DNA of 64,000 bases, from contig CAZUZS010000003.1 of the NCBI GenBank assembly GCA_964624795.1, positions 84,099 to 148,098 of the forward strand, written 5' to 3'. Shown here one piece after another: positions 45,387 to 52,909 of this stretch. Both the position numbers and the translations under genes were made by a program. Below the pieces are notes generated by a model. It saw only the letters and a list, made by a program, of their open reading frames with translations. It did no database searches and was not told where the DNA came from. The stretch is from CAZUZS01 sp964624795 (lineage in GTDB: Bacteria; Calditrichota; Calditrichia; RBG-13-44-9). Position 1 is the stretch's first letter; every line of letters begins with the position of its first letter.

Positions 45387-46592
45387 CTATTTTTGCCATT
45401 GCTTTGTAAAATCATTTATGCGCTGGCGAACTTCTCTTTTTTCATCCCTGATGATTTCCGATTTTCGCAGAGATTTCAACTTGGTGTTAAACCGCTGGGT
45501 AAGAGTTGGCAATAGTTCGGCTTTGAGCAGGATCAGCAACTCATTCTTGACAACACTCTTACTTTCAAATCCAAAAACATACCGCAAGCCAAAGAACCAC
45601 CATGGAAGATCTTTCAGCAGCGGCACGCCCTCCCGGCTGTCTGTCTCTTCATTGATGTATAAACCGCCGATTATGGTTTCTTCCCCATCCAATAAAAGAA
45701 CAGATGTAGTACTGGACGATTTTTTGATCTCCAACCGCTCGCCACTGGTAGATGCATTGCTCCGTTCAATCATCAGATCCAGGTTTACAAAATCAATGGA
45801 ATCATGTTTGATGACCACTGGCTTCACTTTTATTATGGAGCCGGTGGAGAAGAACTGGGTAATCGCATTCCCGGCGAAATCCGAAATCGTGACAGCAATA
45901 TCGCTGCCGACCTGCACTCGACCTTCTTCGCCGGATTTCACGGTTACCTGCGGGCTGGCTATCACTTCTCCTACCTGTTTGCTTTCCAATGCCTTGAAGG
46001 CTGCGAGAATGCTGCCAAAATCCAGTTTGGGATCAACGTCCACTTCGAATAGGCCGGTTTTTGTGTCGGCAGCGGAAAGTCGGGCTCCCACGTTCACATC
46101 ATTCCCACGGAAGAAATCCCAACTCATGCCGGCCTGCCGCAGCTTGGATTCGTTGGTTTCAAAAAAGATAGCCGAAATAACAACTTCACGGGTGTTGAAA
46201 GTGGCGATCGCCTTTTTGTCCGTTTCGCTTAACTTTTCGGCATTGTCTGTAAGCGGCACAATTTTGATATAATCCGGATATTCCTCATACCACAGGTCGT
46301 TTCTCCTCAGGATGAGCTCCATAGCATCCATCCACTGCATTTTATCAATATCTTCCCCAATCGGCTTGCTTCTGCTTTCCGGATCGATTATGACTTTGCC
46401 CAGATATTTCTTGCTGAGGTCATTAAAAACCAACAATGCCTGATTGAAGGGCATGGTCCGGGACAGGGAGACAATCTCTTCCGGAGATGCATAAGCTTTT
46501 CTCAGCTCACGCGGCCGCTTTACCTGCGCCTCTGCGGTTGCGGCAGTCGCAAACAACATAGCCGCGATCATTAGAAAAATTTTGATTTTCAT
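45387..46592 (-). CDS. pilQ: Short PilQ/GspD-type secretin
   Basis: A 401-residue secretin, the outer-membrane channel for the filament. Signal peptide to about residue 22 (AEAQ). A single N0/STN-like domain follows (about 35-115; 'FNDLSKKYLGKVIIDPESRS...WMDAMELILRRNDLWYEE'), then the secretin domain (about 130-375) with 'VGEVIASPQVTVKSGEEGRVQVGSDIAV' and 'EETIIGGLYINEE...GVPLLKDLPWWFFGLRYVFG'. PilQ proteins are usually far longer, with AMIN domains and extra N modules; these are absent. A basic tail (about 376-401) ends the protein. It lies between the PilO-PilP fusion and the Ig-like lipoprotein. Confidence 0.9.
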   Translation of the reverse strand: MKIKIFLMIAAMLFATAATAEAQVKRPRELRKAYASPEEIVSLSRTMPFNQALLVFNDLSKKYLGKVIIDPESRSKPIGEDIDKMQWMDAMELILRRNDLWYEEYPDYIKIVPLTDNAEKLSETDKKAIATFNTREVVISAIFFETNESKLRQAGMSWDFFRGNDVNVGARLSAADTKTGLFEVDVDPKLDFGSILAAFKALESKQVGEVIASPQVTVKSGEEGRVQVGSDIAVTISDFAGNAITQFFSTGSIIKVKPVVIKHDSIDFVNLDLMIERSNASTSGERLEIKKSSSTTSVLLLDGEETIIGGLYINEETDSREGVPLLKDLPWWFFGLRYVFGFESKSVVKNELLILLKAELLPTLTQRFNTKLKSLRKSEIIRDEKREVRQRINDFTKQWQK

Positions 46593-46606
46593 TGCAACTC
46601 TTTCAT

Positions 46607-47488
46607 TTATTTTGATTCGTTAAACCGCAACTGGAGTTTAAACCTTTCCACTATACCACCCTTATTAAGCACAAACTCCACTTCGTTCTTTTCCACATCA
46701 ATTTTGCTTACATAACCCAAATACACCGGATCACCTTCCTTCAGCACATGAACCTTTCCACTATTATCGGCAATCATGGCCTTGTTCGGTAGCACCGCTT
46801 TCAATTCGGCGCGTTCCACCTCCGGCAGCCCGTCCGCATTGGCCGGTATGTTCCGGTAGATGTGTGGATAAAACGGATTCGTGACATAGCCAACCCACAC
46901 ATTGTTGAGTGTCCGTTTAATTCTTGGCAGCTCGTCCACATCGGCAAAAAGTGCCCAGAGCTCCATATCAAACGGAACAACAATTTTATTTCGGCCGGTC
47001 TCTTCGTCCTTGCTTTCTACCATCCGCATATTCAATTTTTTAATTTTGTAAAATTCCGGGCCTTTTTCCAGGTAGGCGATAAAGCGGTAAATGGTGCCGT
47101 AATTCCCTTCGCCTTTTACGCTGTAAGCATTATATTTGTAGCCCTTGGCCTCCTTTTCTCCCAGGAATAGAAGGTTGAATTCCAGAAAACCGCTGTGATC
47201 CAAAATTGTATTGAGGTATTTGTAAGTATTGGCCGGACTTACCGACGAAACAATCTTTTTATCCAGTTTCGCCAACTTCTTTTCCTGGCCCTGGATGACT
47301 TCCTCCAATTTGTAGTATTCTGCTTCGATACCATCCAACGCTGTAACCTGTTTCTTGAGACTCTTAATATCCTTCTCAATTTTGTTGGCTTTACGAGGAA
47401 AATGTAAGAGGAGCAGGTAGCCGCTTACCAGCGAAATCAACACCAGGAAGCCTGTCAACACCAAAATATTTCTGATCTTGTATGACAA
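46607..47488 (-). CDS. PilO-PilP fusion protein (pilus alignment complex)
   Basis: A 293-residue protein combining two normally separate pilus proteins. Residues about 8-30 are one TM, 33-78 a coiled coil, and 80-190 a PilO-like ferredoxin fold (YLNTILDHSGFLEFN.., V.GEGNYGTIYRFIAYLEKGPEFYKI). After a linker, residues about 225-293 match PilP (ELKAVLPNKAMIADNSGKVHVLKEGDPVYLGYVSKID..EVEFVL), the domain that docks on the secretin. PilP is normally a lipoprotein; here PilO's TM would anchor it. The start is TTG at 47488 with an ideal GGAGGG seven bases before it, overlapping the stop of the upstream gene's region. Confidence 0.8.
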   Translation of the reverse strand: MSYKIRNILVLTGFLVLISLVSGYLLLLHFPRKANKIEKDIKSLKKQVTALDGIEAEYYKLEEVIQGQEKKLAKLDKKIVSSVSPANTYKYLNTILDHSGFLEFNLLFLGEKEAKGYKYNAYSVKGEGNYGTIYRFIAYLEKGPEFYKIKKLNMRMVESKDEETGRNKIVVPFDMELWALFADVDELPRIKRTLNNVWVGYVTNPFYPHIYRNIPANADGLPEVERAELKAVLPNKAMIADNSGKVHVLKEGDPVYLGYVSKIDVEKNEVEFVLNKGGIVERFKLQLRFNESK

Positions 47489-47506
47489 TTTACAGCCCTC
47501 CTATTG
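47484..47506 (-). promoter_or_regulatory. Ribosome binding site deciding a TTG start (PilO-PilP)
   Basis: On the minus strand, GGAGGG immediately after the stop of the PilM-PilN gene is spaced seven bases from a TTG (47488-47486). No ATG or GTG in frame is better placed. The non-ATG start may lower expression relative to the upstream gene. Confidence 0.65.
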
Positions 47507-49084
47507 ATTATCCGGTAGATTTGCGTCCATCTCGAAATTATAGACGGTGCGGTCCCGGATTTCCTGTACCTCAACCTTCTTCAGGGCACCGCCACCAATA
47601 GCATTGGAGAAGACCGGAATTCTGCTTCGATAAACCGAGTATCCACGCAGTGAAACAGAATGGTTGGAAAGCGTGCTAAGATCGGTAATCCACATGTGCT
47701 TTACTTGCTTGGCGGTTTTGCTTAATTTGTAGAGAAAACGGTTCCATTTGTTCAGCCCGGTGGACATGGAATCCAGAACGGTAAATGCATGCTGGTATTG
47801 GGAGAGCTGGTTCTTTTTTGCATTCACCCGCATCTCGACCTCCTGCAGCGCCGCCAGCTCCTCTTTTTGAAACTGCTGTTCTGTTTTTAACTGCGAGATG
47901 CGATTGACCTGTTGCCCGATTTTCACTGTCGAAAAAACGGTGAAAGCCGGCAGCATGAGAAGCAGAATCCAGCCAGCGATACCCAGCTTAAACTTTTTCT
48001 GATTCTCACGAATGGATACGGGCAGGAGGTCAACAGCGTAACGGTACTTATCGTCCTGTTTCAGGATACGCCAGGCAGCCCCGATTGCCACCGCAAAACG
48101 CGATACCAACGGCTCGGTGCCAATCACATCCAAATAATTCAGTTTGATGTAGTCAACATTTATTTCGGCCGGAAGTTTGGTTTCCAGGAAAGCCTTTAGA
48201 CCAACCTCGTAAGCTTCGCCGGTAAGAATAATGTTTTGGATCCGGGGTAGATTCAGGTTGTCCTGTTCCAGCAAAATCCGGCTAAAAATAGTGTTATTGA
48301 TATTTTCTGAATCCAGACCAGCGCCAATAATGTAGGAAATATTGTAGATCTCATTGCCTTTCATAAAAATCAGGCGGCTGAATTCATTTCCAAGATAAAC
48401 AACAACCGTAATTTCGTCTTCGGCAAATTCGTAGTTCACATTCACAATATTTGCCAGCGAAGTTTCAGCGCTTTCCACCAGCGAAATGTTGGGGATGCGG
48501 ACTGATCCTTCGGAACGCAGGAATTCCAGCAGGTTAAGAATATTGACCTCGTTATCCCTCACAATGCCCATTAACCGACCATCTTTGAGCCGAACCACAT
48601 GCAGGGCATCCGGTTGGATAACTTCCCCATTTTGCCGCTCACGAACCAGGTCTTCCAGTATTTTCTGATGCAGCTTCTTGCCATCAAGGCCCCAGTCGGT
48701 GCCATAATAACTGTAATAGATCTGCGGTTCGGAAAGCGTAATAGCCAGCTTATTTTTGCGATGAGGATATTTCTTCAAAACCTTGCGAATTACCTCGGCA
48801 TTATCATGAACATCGGACGTGCTGTCAGTTTCTACCCAATGGGTATCCGGTATTTCTTCCGATATATCCAACTCCGCCGGTGAGTCCGAAACCTCACTAA
48901 ACACATCGGACAAAACCGGTTCCTGAACTTTTACGGCTTCGAGGGTTTTGACCATCTTCACAATTTTGGCATCAATAAGTTTAATCCTTTTCTTATGAAG
49001 TGCCAGGCACGCCACATGCAGAAATTGTCCTTCGACAAACATGCCAACTGCAAGTTTTTCTGAATATTTTTTACCGTTTGCCAT
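47501..49084 (-). CDS. PilM-PilN fusion protein (pilus alignment complex)
   Basis: A 527-residue protein from the ATG at 49084 (AAGGA at nine-base spacing; an ATG two codons upstream is too close to it). Residues 1 to about 345 resemble the actin-fold PilM: 'VGMFVEGQFLHVACL', 'LAITLSEPQIYYSYYGTD', 'EITVVVYLGNEFSRLIFMKG' and 'NIILTGEAYEVGLKAFLE', with an acidic insert near 60-95. A membrane segment follows (about 372-392, GIAGWILLLMLPAFTVF), then a coiled coil (about 395-440) and a PilN-like ferredoxin domain (WNRFLYKLSKTAKQVKHMWITDLST..., RGYSVYRSRIPVFSNAI). In standard systems PilM is cytoplasmic and binds the PilN N-terminus; here they are one chain. Confidence 0.8.
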   Translation of the reverse strand: MANGKKYSEKLAVGMFVEGQFLHVACLALHKKRIKLIDAKIVKMVKTLEAVKVQEPVLSDVFSEVSDSPAELDISEEIPDTHWVETDSTSDVHDNAEVIRKVLKKYPHRKNKLAITLSEPQIYYSYYGTDWGLDGKKLHQKILEDLVRERQNGEVIQPDALHVVRLKDGRLMGIVRDNEVNILNLLEFLRSEGSVRIPNISLVESAETSLANIVNVNYEFAEDEITVVVYLGNEFSRLIFMKGNEIYNISYIIGAGLDSENINNTIFSRILLEQDNLNLPRIQNIILTGEAYEVGLKAFLETKLPAEINVDYIKLNYLDVIGTEPLVSRFAVAIGAAWRILKQDDKYRYAVDLLPVSIRENQKKFKLGIAGWILLLMLPAFTVFSTVKIGQQVNRISQLKTEQQFQKEELAALQEVEMRVNAKKNQLSQYQHAFTVLDSMSTGLNKWNRFLYKLSKTAKQVKHMWITDLSTLSNHSVSLRGYSVYRSRIPVFSNAIGGGALKKVEVQEIRDRTVYNFEMDANLPDNQ

Positions 49085-49102
49085 ATACATACATCCTTGT
49101 AA

Positions 49103-50347
49103 TTATGCCAGTTTTAACAACTGTTGAATTCTTCTTTTATTGTTTGCGAAATTTACTGCCGTATTCACAGAGATTTTTTTTGCCAGGTAGAGGTTGGCAA
49201 GGTCCTGCTCGATGGTGATCATTCCGAATTTTTTCCCTTCGTTGATCATCTGATAAATCTCACCGGTATTATTATTTTTGATCGCTGCCCTTATCGAAGG
49301 CGTCATCACCATAATTTCTTTTGCCAAGACTCGTTTGCCATCGAGGGTTGGGACCAGCTTCTGCGAGATAACACAGCGCAGGATATCGGCCAGCCGGTTT
49401 CGCACGCGATCCTGTTCCATTGTTGCTACCTCACCAATAATCCGATCGATACTTTCCACGGCCGAGGAAGTGTGCAGGGTGGAGAAAACCTTGTGGCCGC
49501 TATCGGCAACTTCCAGGGCAGCCATAATTGTATCCGGGTCACGCATTTCACCGATAATTATGATGTCCGGATCCTGCCGCAGGGCTTCAATTGTGCCCAT
49601 CTTAAAAGAGAGCGTATCGCGCCCAACTTCCCGGTGGCGGACAATGCACTTTTTGGGCTCATGTACAAACTCGATGGGGGAAGCGATGATGATGATATGC
49701 GAATTGACAGTGCGATTGTTCAAGTCCACGATGGAATCCAGGGTCGTGCTTTTTCCGGAGCCGGTGATGCCGGTAACCAATATCAGCCCCTCTTTTGTGT
49801 AAGCCAGGTGAACCATCTGGGTCACGAACTGGTCGAATCCGTATTCATCATAACTTCTGGTGGCTATGTTTATCGCCCGCATATTGAGTGAGAGGGAATT
49901 GAGATCAAACGCCACATTGGCACGATTACGATAGAGAACCCGGTTGTCGTCTGTGAAGGTATAGGAAAAATCAAGATTTCGATTATCATAAAGCTCCTGC
50001 TTCTGGCGTCCCAGGAGTATGCTCTGGATCAGAATATCAAACTCCGCATTTTCGTATTGACCAAATTGGGGCACTGCTTTTTTCTCTCCATGAATTCTGA
50101 ACCATACCATTTTCTTGCATCCTAACCCACCGAAGTCGATATCCGAAGCCTCGACCCGCCGCAATTCCGAAAGGAAACCGTTGAGAAGCTGGCGCAGCGT
50201 CATTTTTTGCTTGTCGTCCAGGCCCGGCAACAATTCGTTGCCAATAAACATCTGCTTTTCCATGCTGAAAAGCGCCCGTGGAATCTGGGCAGTAAGTTGC
50301 TGCAAGAGATTTTTTGCTTCTGTTAATAATTGTGGAGTTAAAGCCAT
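49103..50347 (-). CDS. pilT: Pilus retraction ATPase PilT
   Basis: A 414-residue secretion-type hexameric ATPase. The start at 50347 is chosen for its GGAAAG sequence and because the upstream extension would overlap the previous gene. Walker A is GITGSGKST around residues 194-201, Walker B 'IIIIGEMRDPDTI', and the His box 'HKVFSTLHTSSAVESIDRII'. These and the late 'RVLAKEIMVMTPSIRAAIKNNN..I' match PilT rather than PilB (no zinc-binding Cys pairs). It has an extra N-terminal helical segment of some 60 residues relative to typical PilT. Retraction powers twitching or DNA uptake. It lies within the pilus operon, before pilM-pilN. Confidence 0.93.
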   Translation of the reverse strand: MALTPQLLTEAKNLLQQLTAQIPRALFSMEKQMFIGNELLPGLDDKQKMTLRQLLNGFLSELRRVEASDIDFGGLGCKKMVWFRIHGEKKAVPQFGQYENAEFDILIQSILLGRQKQELYDNRNLDFSYTFTDDNRVLYRNRANVAFDLNSLSLNMRAINIATRSYDEYGFDQFVTQMVHLAYTKEGLILVTGITGSGKSTTLDSIVDLNNRTVNSHIIIIASPIEFVHEPKKCIVRHREVGRDTLSFKMGTIEALRQDPDIIIIGEMRDPDTIMAALEVADSGHKVFSTLHTSSAVESIDRIIGEVATMEQDRVRNRLADILRCVISQKLVPTLDGKRVLAKEIMVMTPSIRAAIKNNNTGEIYQMINEGKKFGMITIEQDLANLYLAKKISVNTAVNFANNKRRIQQLLKLA

Positions 50348-50372
50348 AACTGCTTCTTTCCTTCTGTCTTCC

Positions 50373-51629
50373 CTATTCCCACCACGAAACAAGTCTCAGA
50401 TACTGAACATAGGGGAAGTGTGGCGGGGACATGGTGCTCAACCGGTCATCAAACCTGTATCGTTTGCTATAGCCATGTATGATTGACCCCCCCCAACCAA
50501 ATTGTCCCACCGGCCCCCGGTTATCCTGCACAATACTACCGGTAAACCGCAGCACCCCGGAAATCGGCCGTGAGCTATAATTCTGTGCCATAAACGAACC
50601 ATTTACTGCCAATACGCAGGCCTGAACATTCAAGTCATGGTTGTTGGCATAGTTATCCGAAACAATTACATCGTTGGCAGCAACCAGCCCCAGAAGATCA
50701 TCCGAGTTGGGATTTGTTAGAGGGTCATCAGCATACACAATATCATTTTCGATGTAAACATTGCCTTCGCTATATATTGTCGCTTGCCCATTAAATACTC
50801 CCTTCACATGAACGTTTTGAGAGCAATAGATTACACCTGTAGGCGCAATACCGCTGAGCGATGCGACTGTATCTGGGGGATCTGTGCCAACAGTTCGGAT
50901 GATGCTGCCGTCCGATTGAAAATCGAAAGTTGTGGTTTGATTATAGATACATTTTTCGTTGGGCGCAGCGCCTCCGTTGCCCGCAATCGCGGCAGCAATC
51001 AAAGGAGACATATCGGTCGGTATCTCAACTTTTATCCCAACCTCCCATCCGCCATAAAATTTGGCTCTATTCCCATGGGATATTGGATTCGGTGCTATTC
51101 CCTTTCCTGCCGTAACCTTGCCATAGAAAACAGGGTCCCCATTTGTATTTAGCACCGTATTAGTATGAACGGGCCCCCAGACGGTGTCTCCGGAAATCCA
51201 GTACACGCCGTTTTCGTTGGAAGTAAACCAAAAATATTGCGAAATAGGCATGTTGTATGAAAAGTAGGCCGTAACCGAATCGGCGAGCTTGAGCGGCTGG
51301 TTGTTGACTGCATCGGTTTCCGGATCAAATATATATCCCCAGGCTTTTGTCTTTACCTTAATCGTGTCGGTTCCCACCGGATAAATATTTACCATAGATG
51401 TACACTGGTTTACAACTACTTGAAAAGTGTCTGAATTGATTTTTTGATCCCACACTTTATTGACAGCCAGATTTGTGGCGCTCAATGCCGATTCGTGGAC
51501 CGCTGTTTCGATATAGTTTCGGTTAAAATTATCGGATGTGGACAAAACCGCACGGCTGATTTTCATTTGATACAGCGAAAACGCTAACGAAAACGCAAGA
51601 ACGATTAGTAATGATCCTTTTCCTAACAT
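50373..51629 (-). CDS. Large pilin-like protein (DUF4900-like, PilX-type)
   Basis: A 418-residue protein. The N-terminus MLGKGSLLIVLAFSLAFSLYQM is a hydrophobic helix after a few residues, followed by amphipathic helix and an NRNYIETAVHESALSATNLAVNKVWD segment typical of PilX/PulG-like minor pilins. The body (about 110-400) is beta-rich: 'SGDTVWGPVHTNTVLNTNGDPVFYGKVT', 'GVIYCSQNVHVKGVFNGQATIYSEGNVYIENDIVY'. The pattern is that of the DUF4900 group, predicted to be pilus-related beta-helical proteins. No class III prepilin motif (G|F..xE) is present; the closest is KG|SLLIV. It may be a tip or minor subunit. The GGGG ribosome binding site is adequate. Confidence 0.75.
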   Translation of the reverse strand: MLGKGSLLIVLAFSLAFSLYQMKISRAVLSTSDNFNRNYIETAVHESALSATNLAVNKVWDQKINSDTFQVVVNQCTSMVNIYPVGTDTIKVKTKAWGYIFDPETDAVNNQPLKLADSVTAYFSYNMPISQYFWFTSNENGVYWISGDTVWGPVHTNTVLNTNGDPVFYGKVTAGKGIAPNPISHGNRAKFYGGWEVGIKVEIPTDMSPLIAAAIAGNGGAAPNEKCIYNQTTTFDFQSDGSIIRTVGTDPPDTVASLSGIAPTGVIYCSQNVHVKGVFNGQATIYSEGNVYIENDIVYADDPLTNPNSDDLLGLVAANDVIVSDNYANNHDLNVQACVLAVNGSFMAQNYSSRPISGVLRFTGSIVQDNRGPVGQFGWGGSIIHGYSKRYRFDDRLSTMSPPHFPYVQYLRLVSWWE

Positions 51630-51643
51630 TATTGCACCCCGGT

Positions 51644-52339
51644 TTATCTTCTTAGATTTTTAGAGATTAACCTTGTCTGACGCCAATACGATGCGCGCAG
51701 CAACCGTCGTAACTCTCGCTTCCGGAACTCCGGATCATCGCCATTGCTGAGTTGACTCATCACGAAATCTGAACTCAGGGTTATCCTGGGATTAAAAGCA
51801 GTTAGTGTTACTTCCACCATTTTTGTGGCGGAAATGATAGCAGCCGGATCCCCTATCTGGTTCAGGTAGCGAAACACATTATTATTCCCAATCACACCAA
51901 TCTGCATGGTATGTGAGGTGGAGGGTGTAATTTTTATTGTCCGTCGTATTGTATAGGTGGTAATTGATGTATCGCCATAATCAACCGATTCCAGTGAATC
52001 AATGTTGTATTCAATCGTATCGGGAATATTGTCGAGCGTGGAGACGCCTGCAACCGGAACGCGACAATCACTGTCCATATTCAGTTGCGACAGGTATTTG
52101 ATATGATTGGGTTGCGCAATCTGCAGAATTGTGTTTTGGTTCACCTCAGGAATACCAAATCCCATTTTTCGCAGATCATACTGGATTACATCCGATAGGT
52201 CCGATAAATTTTGTTGGATAATTGCATCGGAGTTGTAATTAAAAAACTCGGTTGTAGCAGTATCGGACGCAGTAAGAGCAATGAGCAATAAAAAACCGGA
52301 GATAAAAAGGCCCCCTAAAATGTCCAGGAGTGTCGCCAC
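51644..52339 (-). CDS. Minor pilin-like protein (PilW-type position)
   Basis: A 231-residue protein starting with GTG at 52339 (AAGGG seven bases before). The N-terminal MATLLDILGGLFISGFLLLIAL is a hydrophobic helix followed by 'NYNSDAIIQQNLSDLSDVIQYDLRKMGFG', the length and amphipathic pattern of PilW-type minor pilins (which have 'L...I..D.R.AG'). The C-terminal part is beta-rich. No prepilin peptidase motif is present. It lies between the two other pilin-like genes and is probably a pilus tip-complex subunit. Confidence 0.65.
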   Translation of the reverse strand: MATLLDILGGLFISGFLLLIALTASDTATTEFFNYNSDAIIQQNLSDLSDVIQYDLRKMGFGIPEVNQNTILQIAQPNHIKYLSQLNMDSDCRVPVAGVSTLDNIPDTIEYNIDSLESVDYGDTSITTYTIRRTIKITPSTSHTMQIGVIGNNNVFRYLNQIGDPAAIISATKMVEVTLTAFNPRITLSSDFVMSQLSNGDDPEFRKRELRRLLRASYWRQTRLISKNLRR

Positions 52340-52357
52340 CCTCTTGCCCTTTCGTAA

Positions 52358-52894
52358 TTAATTATAAAACCAGTAACTGTTTACAAACGAAACCTGCAAC
52401 GTATCTTTTATTTTGACTCCATTTTTATACCGAAATATCAAGGGATCGGCATAATTATCGGAAATTGAGATAGTCATTTGCTTATTGTACTTGCGTGAGA
52501 TAGAAATCACCATTGCGCTGCCTACCAGTTGAACATATTCTACTTTGAAGTTCAGTTTGTAAATAACACCACTCATACCCGTATCTTTAACAGAGTAGTT
52601 ATTAAAATCATCAAAATCATCCGGTACCCCGTAATCATTATGTTCCATCCCCAATTGATTGGGGAGAGTAAAATCATTTAGCGTTTTATAGGTCAGTGTA
52701 TCCGTGGATGCTTCATCAAAAAAATACTGACTGGTCTCTTCGATATATGAACTCATGATGGACAATGCTTCCAGACGATACCTGTTTTGGGCCAGCGAAA
52801 TATCGCTTTGGCCCAAATTCTTGTTGAGATTCAGAATAACAAAGCTGAGCAAAGTAAGCGCTCCGAACGTCAACATGGTTTGACCTGTATTCAT
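52358..52894 (-). CDS. Small single-TM pilin-like protein
   Basis: A 178-residue protein: MNTGQTMLTFGALTLLSFVILNLNKN, a hydrophobic helix from about residue 7, then 'AQNRYRLEALSIMSSYIEETSQYFFDEAST', a helix continuing into an acidic, beta-rich C-terminus. The layout is that of a minor pilin (PilV/GspI-like), but the leader has no Glu at +5 and no canonical cleavage site. I do not recognise it by family. It follows pilB and precedes the PilW-like gene by 18 bp, so it is probably cotranscribed. Confidence 0.65.
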   Translation of the reverse strand: MNTGQTMLTFGALTLLSFVILNLNKNLGQSDISLAQNRYRLEALSIMSSYIEETSQYFFDEASTDTLTYKTLNDFTLPNQLGMEHNDYGVPDDFDDFNNYSVKDTGMSGVIYKLNFKVEYVQLVGSAMVISISRKYNKQMTISISDNYADPLIFRYKNGVKIKDTLQVSFVNSYWFYN

Positions 52895-52909
52895 TGTATT
52901 TCTCTTCTT

